Source of the DNA: Burkholderiaceae bacterium
GTDB lineage: Bacteria; Pseudomonadota; Gammaproteobacteria; Burkholderiales; Burkholderiaceae
Length of the DNA stretch: 64,000 bases
Assembly (NCBI GenBank): GCA_947380285.1
Contig: CANCQD010000001.1
Location: 1 to 64,000 of the forward strand
Reading direction: 5' to 3'
Shown here: positions 1 to 8,496 of the stretch, piece by piece
Layout of the letters: every line of letters starts with the position of its first letter
Position numbering within the stretch: position 1 is the stretch's first letter
Position numbers and translations under genes: made by a program
Notes under the pieces: model-generated
Database searches by the model: none
What the model was told of the DNA's origin: nothing
What the model saw: only the letters and a program-made list of their open reading frames with translations

Positions 1-107
1 TGGCACAAACTTTTGTTCAGCAGCATCAGGGCTCTATCTCTTGTGATAGCCGTCCTGGGCGTACAGATTTTCATATTCAGATTCCATATCGTAAGCGGGA
101 GAAATAA
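1..107 (+). CDS. ntrB: Nitrogen regulation sensor kinase NtrB, C-terminal end (partial)
   Basis: Only the last 34 codons are in the window, in the frame that begins at base 3 and stops with TAA at 105-107. The peptide reads as the end of a histidine-kinase ATPase domain (the segment GSISCDSRPGRTDFHIQIPY matches the usual final strands). The next gene, ntrC, starts 2 bases after the stop, so this is the expected ntrBC operon. NtrB would phosphorylate or dephosphorylate NtrC according to nitrogen status. The identity rests partly on the neighbour, since the diagnostic H, N and G boxes lie outside the window. Confidence 0.8.
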   Translation, partial: AQTFVQQHQGSISCDSRPGRTDFHIQIPYRKREK

Positions 108-109
108 TC

Positions 110-1561
110 ATGAAACCAATTTGGATCGTCGATGATGATCAGTCTATTCGTTGGGTGTTAGAGAAGGCTCTCACACGTGAAAATATTCCCCATAAGAGTT
201 TTTCAAACCCAAATGATGTCCTCAATGCCCTTGAGAAAGAGTCACCTCAAGTATTGATCTCCGACATCCGGATGCCGCGCGGCAATGGCTTGGAGCTATT
301 GCAGCACGTCAAACAGAGCCATCCACAATTGCCGGTCATCATCATGACCGCCTATTCAGATTTGGATTCCGCTGTGTCCTCTTTTCAAGGCGGTGCTTTT
401 GAATACCTCACTAAACCATTTGATTTAGAAAAGGCGATTGAACTGATACACCGTGCTATTGAGCAAAGTGATCGTAATCAATCTGGCACTAAAGACTTGA
501 GTGCTTTTGTTCAAGACGCTAGCGAAATTATTGGTCAGGCTCCAGCGATGCAAGAAGTATTTCGCGCCATTGGCCGCTTAGCGCAGTCACATGCTACCGT
601 ATTGATCACTGGTGAATCTGGTACCGGTAAAGAGTTGGTAGGCTTAGCACTTCACAAGCATAGCCCGCGGGCTAGAGGTCCATTTGTATCGCTCAGCACA
701 GCAGCTGTTCCAAAAGATCTATTGGAATCTGAATTGTTTGGTCACGAACGAGGTGCGTTTCCAGGGGCGCAAACGCTGCGTCGTGGACGCTTTGAGCAGG
801 CTGATGGCGGCACCTTATTCCTAGATGAAATCGGCGACCTACCATTTGACTTACAGACTCGGCTATTGCGAGCCCTAACCGATGGCCATTTCTATCGAGT
901 TGGCGGTCAAGACCCCATTAAGGTGAATGTCAGAATTATTGCGTCTACCCATCAAAATTTAGAGTCACGCGTTGCCGCTGGATTCTTCAGAGAAGATTTA
1001 TTGCACCGTCTCAATCTGATTCGTTTGCGCATGCCGCCACTACGTGAGCGTGCCGAAGATATCCCCTTACTCGCTCGTCACTTTATGCTTACCTGTGCCA
1101 AATCTTTAGGCGTTGAACCTAAGAAACTTTCTGATGAGGTTCTGAAAGATATCGGACAGATGTCTTTCCCTGGTAACGTGCGCCAATTAGAAAACCTGTG
1201 CCATTGGCTTACAGTGATGACGCCTTCTAATGTGATTGGTATCAGCGATCTGCCAGGTAATATCTTGGCCGAGGTCAATGATCAACCGATGGCTCCTCAG
1301 GGAGATTCTTCTCAAGCGGGAGCAGTTGTGTCACGAGGTGGGGCTTTAGATTGGGAAGGTGGCTTAAGTCGCCTCGCTGCCAAGATGTTGCAAGACGGTG
1401 ACAAGAATGTTTATGACGCACTGTGCGCTAAATTTGAAAAGGCTGTTTTGCAAGCTGCCTTAGAAGTGACGCGTGGCAGAAGAGTTGAAGCAGCTCAACG
1501 ACTTGGTATTGGCCGCAATACGATTACTCGTAAATTGCACGAATTGGGTATTAATGACTGA
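110..1561 (+). CDS. ntrC: Nitrogen regulation response regulator NtrC with GAFPGA variant loop
   Basis: 483 aa, close to the usual NtrC length. Domains in order: receiver (about 1-120, acidic pocket D8/D9, phospho-acceptor D52, conserved K in YLTKPFD), AAA+ domain (about 145-370, Walker A GESGTGKE, Walker B FLDEIGD, arginine-rich [11 protein letters not shown]) and a Fis-type helix-turn-helix at the C-terminus ([20 protein letters not shown]). Family members are bacterial enhancer-binding proteins that remodel sigma-54 RNA polymerase at nitrogen-assimilation promoters. The sigma-54 contact loop, normally GAFTGA, is GAFPGA here, with the proline at residue 218 (codon at 761-763). The surrounding residues are otherwise canonical. 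The gene follows ntrB by 2 bases and overlaps the next gene by 8 bases. It may control the nitrate genes at 15776-28679. Confidence 0.95.
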   Translation: MKPIWIVDDDQSIRWVLEKALTRENIPHKSFSNPNDVLNALEKESPQVLISDIRMPRGNGLELLQHVKQSHPQLPVIIMTAYSDLDSAVSSFQGGAFEYLTKPFDLEKAIELIHRAIEQSDRNQSGTKDLSAFVQDASEIIGQAPAMQEVFRAIGRLAQSHATVLITGESGTGKELVGLALHKHSPRARGPFVSLSTAAVPKDLLESELFGHERGAFPGAQTLRRGRFEQADGGTLFLDEIGDLPFDLQTRLLRALTDGHFYRVGGQDPIKVNVRIIASTHQNLESRVAAGFFREDLLHRLNLIRLRMPPLRERAEDIPLLARHFMLTCAKSLGVEPKKLSDEVLKDIGQMSFPGNVRQLENLCHWLTVMTPSNVIGISDLPGNILAEVNDQPMAPQGDSSQAGAVVSRGGALDWEGGLSRLAAKMLQDGDKNVYDALCAKFEKAVLQAALEVTRGRRVEAAQRLGIGRNTITRKLHELGIND

Positions 1562-2402
1562 TTCAGTGCGGATAGCAGCGTGGAATGTGAACTCTTTAAA
1601 AGTTCGCTTGCCACATGTTCTCCGTTGGTTGAGTGATCAAGAAAAGGCCAAGAAATCGATAGATGCATTGTGCTTGCAAGAGCTCAAGCTGACTGACGAT
1701 AAGTATCCCCACAAGGAGCTAGAAGATGCTGGCTATCTGAGTCTAGCTGCTGGCCAAAAGACTTATAACGGTGTTGCCATTATTGTGAGGCGTGCTGCCT
1801 TGGCGCCTATTGCAACCGATCTAGAGACCACTTTTCTAAAGCCTATTAGAAATATCCCTGATCATGCTGATGAGCAGCAGCGCATCTTAGCTGCCACAGT
1901 GTGTTTCAAGGGAATGCAACCGATAAGATTAGTATCTGCATATTTTCCGAACGGACAGTCACCTGAAAGCGAGAAGTTTGAATACAAACTCAACTGGCTA
2001 AACGCATTACAGTCTTGGCTAAGAAAAGAACTAGAACAGAACCAGCGTTTAGCGCTCTTAGGTGATTTCAATATTGCCCCTCAAGATGCTGATGTGCATG
2101 ACCCTAAAGCGTGGGAAGGGCAGAATCTGGTTTCACCCCAAGAGAGAACAGCTTTTCAGGATTTACTGAAACTAGGATTTGAGGATTCCTTTCGGATGTT
2201 CGAGCAAGCCCCCAAAGCGTTTAGCTGGTGGGATTACAGGATGATGGGTTTTAGGCGTAATGCAGGGATGCGGATTGATCACATCCTACTGAGCGAAGCA
2301 CTCAAGGAAAAATGTACTGCCAGCATTATCGACAAAGAGCCGCGCTCATGGGAGCAGCCATCAGACCATGCTCCTGTGATTGCAGAAATCATAAAAAACT
2401 AA
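1554..2402 (+). CDS. xth: Exodeoxyribonuclease III (xthA-type AP endonuclease)
   Basis: 282 aa when started at the ATG at 1554, which overlaps the end of ntrC by 8 bases. The frame stays open further upstream into ntrC, but those codons are ntrC sequence read out of frame, and family members begin with a short lead before IAAWNVNSL. Motifs of the exonuclease-endonuclease-phosphatase fold are present in order: WNVNS, LQELK (metal-binding Glu), GDFNIAP (Asp/Asn pair) and SDHAPV (catalytic His). The enzyme cleaves abasic sites and resects 3' ends in base excision repair, in the cytoplasm. Its link to ntrC looks positional only. Confidence 0.92.
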   Translation: MTDSVRIAAWNVNSLKVRLPHVLRWLSDQEKAKKSIDALCLQELKLTDDKYPHKELEDAGYLSLAAGQKTYNGVAIIVRRAALAPIATDLETTFLKPIRNIPDHADEQQRILAATVCFKGMQPIRLVSAYFPNGQSPESEKFEYKLNWLNALQSWLRKELEQNQRLALLGDFNIAPQDADVHDPKAWEGQNLVSPQERTAFQDLLKLGFEDSFRMFEQAPKAFSWWDYRMMGFRRNAGMRIDHILLSEALKEKCTASIIDKEPRSWEQPSDHAPVIAEIIKN

Positions 2403-2630
2403 ATGAAGTGTAGTTAGAGGGTTTCCCCCAAGCTTAATATCCTTAGGCTTTATATACTATTAAAAGTTTTTTATTGCAGTGCATGAAGCTTTACCTTTAT
2501 AAGTTTTTGATATAAATAAAAATTGAGTACACTAAGTTAAAGTCCGCTCCGTCCTCACTGCTTTTTAAGACTCTTTTCTAGTTCTGCAATTCAAATTTTT
2601 GAGTATTCAATAGCTTAATTTTTAAAAAGA

Positions 2631-3539
2631 TTGGAATGTATTTTGTTGACTCAACACATTAAGAGCCCCATAAATAAACTTTTCGGTGTCTTACTAGTAT
2701 CGAACACTATTGCTGTATCAGCTATTGCTCAAGAAATTCCAGCGCGTAATGGAGCCACAGCCTTGATCAAAGACGGAGCTGGTTCAGTTCCTGCCAAAGT
2801 GGTTGATACTGAAGAGGTTGCTAAAAAATTAGCAAATCCAATTGCGAACATGATCTCTGTGCCATTGCAATATGAGTTCAGTCGTGGCTTAGGTAGAAAT
2901 CAAGGTGGCTCAGAGCAGACTCTCTTGTTCCAGCCAGTGGCACCATTCAATTTAGGCGGTGGAGATACTTTCATTGTGCGCCCCATTGTCGCTGGTGTGA
3001 GGGAAGTGAGTATTCAAGGTGCTACTGGACAGGGGTACTCTGGTTATGGCATAGCTAGCGTTACACTTGAATCTTTTTATGCACCTAATACCAATTCTTC
3101 TTGGATTTGGGGTATTGGACCTTACGCCCAATCTCCATCGGGTAATAGCGGACACTTTGGCTCCCAGCAAACTGGCGCGGGTGTTACCGCAGTAGTCCTC
3201 AATCGCGCCGGTCCTTGGACTTATGGGCTTTTGGGGTATCAATCGTGGAGCGTAGGCGGTAACCCCACATTTGGAACGCAAAATAATTTATATGGGCAAC
3301 CTTTTGTTGCTTACACCACGAAATCAGCTTGGACATATACGGCCAATATGGAGGCGCAATATAACTACGATTCACATCGTACTTCAAATCCACTATATCT
3401 TGGCATCTCAAAGGTGGAGGTCTTTGACGGCACCCCAATTTCATTTAGTGCAGGTCCAATGTATTACGTTAGCAATACCCCTGGCGGACCATCGGGATTT
3501 GGCGCGCGAGCTACCGTAACCTTGGTAATTCTTAAATAG
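2631..3539 (+). CDS. Outer-membrane beta-barrel protein of the so-called neuromedin U-like family (copy 1)
   Basis: 302 aa from a TTG start. No in-frame ATG lies ahead of the hydrophobic stretch, and the exact start (TTG at 2631, 2643 or 2646) is uncertain. An export signal ends near AIAQ, followed by a mature protein beginning EIPARNG. The body is rich in Gly, Asn, Ser and aromatic residues with alternating strands. It has the family signature LANPIANMISVPLQYEF near residue 66, which resembles bacterial proteins loosely annotated as neuromedin U or transporter; their function is unknown. The last residue is Lys, not the aromatic residue usual for BAM substrates. A near-identical paralog lies at 58711-59592. 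It sits just upstream of an exported amidohydrolase, which suggests a role in substrate passage (inference). Confidence 0.75.
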   Translation: MECILLTQHIKSPINKLFGVLLVSNTIAVSAIAQEIPARNGATALIKDGAGSVPAKVVDTEEVAKKLANPIANMISVPLQYEFSRGLGRNQGGSEQTLLFQPVAPFNLGGGDTFIVRPIVAGVREVSIQGATGQGYSGYGIASVTLESFYAPNTNSSWIWGIGPYAQSPSGNSGHFGSQQTGAGVTAVVLNRAGPWTYGLLGYQSWSVGGNPTFGTQNNLYGQPFVAYTTKSAWTYTANMEAQYNYDSHRTSNPLYLGISKVEVFDGTPISFSAGPMYYVSNTPGGPSGFGARATVTLVILK

Positions 3540-3598
3540 TTCAAATCGAATATGGAGTAGTAATAGAAATCTTGCTCCAGAGATTAATAAAGGCGTTC

Positions 3599-5287
3599 AT
3601 GAATCACTCTCAGAAAATCCTCGGCATCTTCTTTGCAGTTTTTTCAATGTTGGCTTTTGCTGATACCTCAACTGTGTATTTCAATGGTGACATCCTGACG
3701 ATGGAGGGTGATAAGCCGCAGTATGTAGAAGCAGTCGTAGTAAAGGGGCAGAAAATTACTTATGTCGGTAATCTGCGAGATGCTTTAAATGGGGCCGGCG
3801 ATAATCCAGCAATGCAGGATTTAAAAGGTCAAACCCTATTGCCAGGTTTTATAGATGCCTGGGGCCACTTTACTTTGATTGCTCAAAATACTCTAGGCGT
3901 TAATCTCGGTTATTTTTCAAAGAAGCCTCCACATACCACCCAGGAGCTTATTGGCCGCTTGAAGGCTGAAGCGCGACCATTTAATGGTTGGATCATTGGT
4001 TCGGAGTATGCGGACGCTTTTCTGACCGATGGCCCTTTAACGATTGCGCAATTGGATCAAGCGTTTCCCAATCAACCAGTATTTATAAATAACATTTCTA
4101 CTTTGACTGGGATTGTGAATACAGCCGGACTAAAGAAGCTGGGGTTTAGCAAAAATACCAAAGTAAAGCAAGGCATGCTTCCAGTTGATCCAAAAACCGG
4201 CAAGCTTACTGGTGAATTGATCGGCGGCCCTAATTTCGAGGCAACAGCAAAGGTATTCGGTAAGTATTCTCATGCCTTAACCATGGAAACCTATCGCAAG
4301 GCTGAAAAAGTTTATGCCTCCAACGGATATACTACTGCGCAAAGTTATCAAACTACCATCCAAGATATTAGCAATATGCGCCAGGCAGTAGATCAGAATG
4401 TGATCAGCTTAGATCTTATTGCGCTGCCCACCTATGATGTGGTTGATCAATTGCTTGCAATTAATAAAAATTATCTATTTGGAACCTATACAAAGAGCGA
4501 TGGTGGCTTTAAGGTTGCTGGAATATTGGTTTCAACAGATGGCGCACCACAATTGCGTTTGGCCTATTTCACGAAGCCGTACACCGATACCACAGGATTC
4601 CCAAAAGATTGGCGTGGTATGGCCGTTGCTTCTCAGGATTTGGTTGATAAGTATGCCAAGTTAGCCTATGAAAAAAATATCCAGTACTTCGGTTACTCCA
4701 ATGGGGATGCCGGTATTGATATGGCACTTTCTGGAATTACCAGGGCAATAAAAGAAACGGGCATTACTGAAGACCGCAGATCAGTAATCTCACATTCCTT
4801 CTTTGTTCGTGATGATCAACTAGATCAATACAAGACCAATAAAATCCTGCCCCAATTTATGCCTAACCATATCTGGATGTATGGGGATGTGTATAGGCAG
4901 ATTCTAGGGAACGAGAGGGCTGGCAATATGGTTCCGCTCAATTTGGCCAAAGCAAAAGGTATGCAATTTGGACTTCATAATGACACGCCATCATCAGGGC
5001 CAAGCGCATTGTTTACGATTTGGACTGCGGTTAATCGCAAAACCTATGGAGGAGCGACTTTAGGACCTGATCAACGCATAGATCCATATACCGCTCTGCG
5101 TGGCTTTACTTCTGTGCCTGCATATCAGTACAAAGAAGAGGCATCAAAGGGTTCTATTACGGCTGGAAAGCTCGCAGATATGGTGGTGCTAGATCGTAAT
5201 CCATTGAAAGTGGATCCAATGGAAATTAAGGATATTCAAATCGTGAAGACTATTAAGAATGGTAAAGATTTGTATGTTCGACCTTAG
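3599..5287 (+). CDS. Exported YtcJ-like amidohydrolase with degenerate metal site
   Basis: 562 aa from the ATG at 3599, chosen because it precedes a clean signal peptide (cleavage near AFA-DTS). An in-frame TTG at 3572 is possible. The fold is that of amidohydrolase family 3: an N-terminal beta-sandwich lead, LLPGFIDA at the start of the TIM barrel, and a C-terminal GSITAGKLADMVVLDRNPL segment. The metal-binding His-x-His after PGFIDA is altered to Trp-Gly-His, and the usual HAIGD segment reads YSNGDAGID. The later His (VISHSFF) and Asp (HNDTPSS) are present. It may therefore bind one metal, or none, and its substrate is unknown. It is followed by a strong terminator and lies 60 bases downstream of the barrel protein gene, probably in one operon. 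Confidence 0.82.
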   Translation: MNHSQKILGIFFAVFSMLAFADTSTVYFNGDILTMEGDKPQYVEAVVVKGQKITYVGNLRDALNGAGDNPAMQDLKGQTLLPGFIDAWGHFTLIAQNTLGVNLGYFSKKPPHTTQELIGRLKAEARPFNGWIIGSEYADAFLTDGPLTIAQLDQAFPNQPVFINNISTLTGIVNTAGLKKLGFSKNTKVKQGMLPVDPKTGKLTGELIGGPNFEATAKVFGKYSHALTMETYRKAEKVYASNGYTTAQSYQTTIQDISNMRQAVDQNVISLDLIALPTYDVVDQLLAINKNYLFGTYTKSDGGFKVAGILVSTDGAPQLRLAYFTKPYTDTTGFPKDWRGMAVASQDLVDKYAKLAYEKNIQYFGYSNGDAGIDMALSGITRAIKETGITEDRRSVISHSFFVRDDQLDQYKTNKILPQFMPNHIWMYGDVYRQILGNERAGNMVPLNLAKAKGMQFGLHNDTPSSGPSALFTIWTAVNRKTYGGATLGPDQRIDPYTALRGFTSVPAYQYKEEASKGSITAGKLADMVVLDRNPLKVDPMEIKDIQIVKTIKNGKDLYVRP

Positions 5288-5315
5288 TTAGTTCATTCAT
5301 TTCTTGTGACAGTTA

Positions 5316-5336
5316 AACCACCTTTGGGTGGTTTTT
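5316..5336 (+). terminator. Rho-independent terminator after the amidohydrolase gene
   Basis: Perfect 7-bp stem AACCACC/GGTGGTT with loop TTTG, followed by a T-run. It lies 28 bases after the stop codon at 5287. Confidence 0.9.
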
Positions 5337-5340
5337 TGTT

Positions 5341-5611
5341 ATCCCTAGAACAACTCACTGCACATTTTTCCATTACAAACCCCAAGAAACTGCTTTTAGA
5401 GAGTAGTGTGTAAGCATATAGGACTGCAACCAGCAGGCGGCGCTCTATAAAACTCAGCATTGGAAGAAAAATAAAGAACTAAAACAGTTTTGAGAATTGG
5501 AGCAAATGCATCGTCTAGCTTAATCAATGTATAGCTGCACTATATTTTCATAGCTAGATGCTCTCGAATAGATGCCCACATTGATGAAGGTAAACCCCTA
5601 TTAAATCGTCA
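5341..5611. other. Intergenic stretch without recognised gene
   Basis: I find no credible reading frame with a ribosome binding site, no RNA gene and no convincing repeat here. It separates the terminator at 5316 from the promoter-like sequence at 5612. Confidence 0.5.
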
Positions 5612-5640
5612 TTGACAGGCTCCTTACTCTTCCTTACATT
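5612..5640 (+). promoter_or_regulatory. Sigma-70-type promoter candidate for the soxCD-like pair
   Basis: A perfect -35 box TTGACA (5612-5617), a 17-base spacer and a -10-like TACATT (5635-5640, four of six matches). The start codon of the sulfite-oxidase-family gene lies 65 bases downstream, preceded by an AGGGGG ribosome binding site. Confidence 0.5.
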
Positions 5641-5705
5641 GAACTGATCAATTAGCCAAAACAATTACAACCCATGCATTTAGGGTAATAAAAAAAGGGG
5701 GCATC

Positions 5706-7028
5706 TTGAAACAACATGAAAAAGAGCGACTTTTAGAGGTCGTTAAGTCCTCCGAAAAGGATATACAGGCAGATGTTTCTATTACCCATGGAAGGCGATC
5801 ATTCTTAAAAAATTCGGTTGCCATGGCTGGTGGCGCGGGAATGTTGGGGGCGAGCGCACTCGCTTCAGCGCAGAGCGATATATTGCCCATTCCCGAATCA
5901 AATAAAACATTTGGCAAGCAGTTGGAGCTAGAGTCATACGGGATGCCGTCTAAGTATGAGTCTAAAGTTAAGCGTCGTAGATCAGATATCTTGGTTAATA
6001 AGCAACAATATTCTGATTGGAGCATGACCCCCATACAGTCAACGCCGGGTATTGTTACACCAAACGGGCTTTTTTATGAGAGACATCATAACGGCATTCC
6101 AGACATCAACCCTGATCTCCATAAGCTAGTTGTGCATGGCATGGTAGCAAAGCCACTAGTACTGACAATGAACGATATCGTCAGGTATCCAACAGTAACA
6201 AAGTTTTATTTTATGGAGTGCTCTGGCAATGGTCTGACGGACTGGCTGACTGCAAAATCTAAAACAGTTCAGCAAACTCATGGCTTGCTTTCTTGTGCGC
6301 AGTGGACTGGGGTGCCAGTCTCATGGATTCTGGATGAAGCCGGAATTGATCCGAAGGCAACATGGTTGATCGCAGAAGGCGCTGATGCTTCTGGGCACTT
6401 TCGGAGTATTCCTATAGATAAGATGCTTGATGATGCCCTTTTGGTTTATGCAATGAATGGCGAAATGTTACGACCTGAAAATGGATACCCGTTGCGACTC
6501 TTTATTCCTGGTTGGGAGGGGAATGTAAGTATTAAATGGCTAAGGAGAATTAAGGCTGGAACTGAGCCATGGCATGCACGAGGTGAAACTGCTCGGTATA
6601 CGGATCCTATGCCCGATGGCAAATGGCGAAAGTTTAGTTTTGTCATGGAGGCCAAATCAGTGATTACCAATCCATCAGGAGGAATGAAAATTCAGCCTGG
6701 TTTTAATGAAATTCGTGGGTACGCCTGGACTGGAAATGGAAAAATTACAGGCGTAGATGTGTCGGTTGATGGCGGTAAGAATTGGCAAACCGCTGAATTA
6801 GAAGAGCCTGTAATCGACAAATGTTTAACTAGATTTAAATTTAATTGGAATTGGCAGGGAGGCCCCGCTCAGATTGTAAGTAGATGTGTTGATAGCACTG
6901 GTTATGTTCAACCAACAGTTGAGGATATTAAAAAGGTGCGAGCTATCACTGGATTTGTTCAGCACCATAATGGTCTTTTCCCATGGAATGTAAGTGCAAG
7001 CGGGGAGGTAACAAATGGTATCGGTTAA
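5706..7028 (+). CDS. soxC: SoxC-type molybdopterin sulfite/sulfane dehydrogenase, Tat-exported
   Basis: 440 aa from a TTG start with the purine-rich AAAAAAGGGGG just upstream. A twin-arginine signal (GRRSFLKNSVAMAGGAGM, about residues 28-45) directs the folded molybdoenzyme to the periplasm. The sulfite-oxidase Moco domain has the pterin-coordinating Cys172 in FMECSGNG, then LLSCAQWTGVPVSWIL and LRLFIPGWEGNVSIKWL. A C-terminal dimerisation domain (about 310-420) follows. Family members oxidise sulfite or protein-bound sulfane sulfur and pass electrons to a cytochrome c, which is encoded next with a 14-base overlap. No soxXYZAB genes are in the window, so the real substrate may be free sulfite, or another sulfoxide or sulfur compound. 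Confidence 0.9.
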   Translation: MKQHEKERLLEVVKSSEKDIQADVSITHGRRSFLKNSVAMAGGAGMLGASALASAQSDILPIPESNKTFGKQLELESYGMPSKYESKVKRRRSDILVNKQQYSDWSMTPIQSTPGIVTPNGLFYERHHNGIPDINPDLHKLVVHGMVAKPLVLTMNDIVRYPTVTKFYFMECSGNGLTDWLTAKSKTVQQTHGLLSCAQWTGVPVSWILDEAGIDPKATWLIAEGADASGHFRSIPIDKMLDDALLVYAMNGEMLRPENGYPLRLFIPGWEGNVSIKWLRRIKAGTEPWHARGETARYTDPMPDGKWRKFSFVMEAKSVITNPSGGMKIQPGFNEIRGYAWTGNGKITGVDVSVDGGKNWQTAELEEPVIDKCLTRFKFNWNWQGGPAQIVSRCVDSTGYVQPTVEDIKKVRAITGFVQHHNGLFPWNVSASGEVTNGIG

Positions 7029-7614
7029 ACAACTTGGAATTGGCTTTGGGCTTTTGTCCGCCGCACTTCTTGTAGCCTGCACAACTTCAACGGGCAACAC
7101 AAATCCAAAGAATACTTCTGGAGCGTCTTTTGGCAAACCTATTTCGGAGCAGGCTTTAGTGCTATGGAATATTGATATTCGTACTCAAGATGGGCTAGGA
7201 CTACCTCCGGGGTCCGGCAATGCAGTTGTAGGTGAAAAAATTTACAACGAAAAATGCTCGTCATGCCATGGAGCGGATGCTAAAGGTGGTCCGATGTATG
7301 GGACCATGGTTGGGGGTATTGGGTCATTTAAGACAAATGCTAGGGTATTAACGCCTGGCAGTATGTATCCATATGCGCCAATATTATTTGATTACGTTCG
7401 ACGTGCAATGCCTCTTAATGCGCCTCAATCATTAACAAACGATGAAGTCTATGCACTTTCAGCGTATATTTTAAATTTGAACGGTCTAGTGGACAAAACA
7501 GCAGTCATGAATAGCAAAACATTGGCTGCAGTTCAGATGCCAAATAAAGATGGCTTCTATGTTGATGATAGACCTGACACTCAGGCCGTCAGATGTATGA
7601 CTAATTGCAAATAG
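7015..7614 (+). CDS. soxD: SoxD-like monohaem cytochrome c, predicted lipoprotein
   Basis: 199 aa, overlapping soxC by 14 bases. A hydrophobic N-terminus ends in the lipobox-like LLVAC, so the protein is probably anchored by lipid at Cys22. One c-type haem site, CSSCH, lies near residue 82. A GTMVGGIGSF region and candidate Met ligands follow (several Met residues, including in RRAMPLN). A C-terminal Cys pair, CMTNC, is unexplained. Characterised SoxD of Paracoccus has two haems and SorB-type subunits have one, so this is nearer a single-haem electron acceptor for the SoxC-like subunit. The gene ends at a strong terminator, so the pair forms a closed two-gene operon. Confidence 0.85.
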   Translation: MVSVKQLGIGFGLLSAALLVACTTSTGNTNPKNTSGASFGKPISEQALVLWNIDIRTQDGLGLPPGSGNAVVGEKIYNEKCSSCHGADAKGGPMYGTMVGGIGSFKTNARVLTPGSMYPYAPILFDYVRRAMPLNAPQSLTNDEVYALSAYILNLNGLVDKTAVMNSKTLAAVQMPNKDGFYVDDRPDTQAVRCMTNCK

Positions 7615-7631
7615 TTTCGTGATTCTTTAGA

Positions 7632-7657
7632 AAAACCACCCTTCGGGTGGTTTTTTT
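7632..7657 (+). terminator. Rho-independent terminator after soxD
   Basis: Stem AAACCACC/GGTGGTTT around a CTTCG-type loop, followed by a run of seven T. It lies 18 bases beyond the soxD stop. Confidence 0.93.
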
Positions 7658-7674
7658 CTGGTGCCACTAGATAT

Positions 7675-8361
7675 GTGAGAGATCTTCCCATATCTTCATT
7701 TGTAACCCCGATAAACATATGGCTCTACATTGGAGCAATAGAGTCCTTTTTTGGACTTATTCTTGCATTTGTAACTATTAAGACTTGGCAAAACTACAAC
7801 AGCGTCAGTCAAACAGTCGGCCAAGGAGGGGGGTGTAGTGTATGGAATTTACACTTCCTTAGAAGGATATCCACCCGATATTAAGTGGCAAGTCAGAAAG
7901 TTATTAGTGCAATACATGGAAGAGCTTGTGGCTCAAGAATGGCCAAAGATGGTCAAGAATCAAAATGACCTACCAGCTTTAAGTACGTTAAATCAGTTTA
8001 GTAGTTTGATACATTAATTTAAACCTAGTAATTTCGCGGAGTTAGCGATTAAACAAGAAATGTTGAGACTCATGGGAAATTACCGGACATTGCGCAACAG
8101 TCGTGTCTTGAGTGCAAAATCTTTTATTGATCCGCCAATGTTCTTATCTTTAGGACTCGGCGCTTTCTGTTTTCTGTTTTATCAATGTTTATATTCGATG
8201 AAAAGCAATCGATTGCATATGTTAATGATTTCGTTCCTTCGATATCATCAGGACTTATCTTCTTTTTGATTTTAATTTATAACAATCCATTCATGGGCCC
8301 CAGTCAAATTGATCCCGAAGATATCAAGCTGATGCTAAATTACGCTAGGCTTAACCCGTAA
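7675..8361 (+). pseudogene. Frameshifted DUF4239 (bestrophin-like) membrane protein gene
   Basis: Three reading-frame pieces add up to one DUF4239 protein. Piece 1 (from about 7675) has a membrane segment, GLILAFVTIKTW. Piece 2, in another frame (about 7835-8020), reads MEELVAQEWPKMVKNQ, which aligns with YLESAIHEEWPKMQKN of the intact relative at 9965-10783. Piece 3 (about 8027-8361) has RTLRNSRVLSAKSF, another membrane stretch and an ending INPF-type segment (YNNPFMGPSQIDPEDI) typical of the family C-terminus. At least two frameshifts and internal stops separate the pieces, so no full protein can be made. The intact homologue on the other strand is diverged, so this is not a very recent duplicate. 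Confidence 0.75.
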
Positions 8362-8496
8362 ATCCAAGATTATCTTTAGTTTTAGTGGTGCTACATCTCC
8401 AGCGCTCACTTCATATGCGTGGCAGTTGGTGCCATAATTAGATATTAGGACGTTGGTATTTATTTGAAATACTAAAGATGTCTAATTAAGGCTAAT

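Noticed and set aside
1473..1553. Longer N-terminus of the exonuclease III gene reaching back into ntrC
   Set aside because: The extra 27 codons are just ntrC sequence read in another frame; the ATG at 1554 fits the known start of family members.
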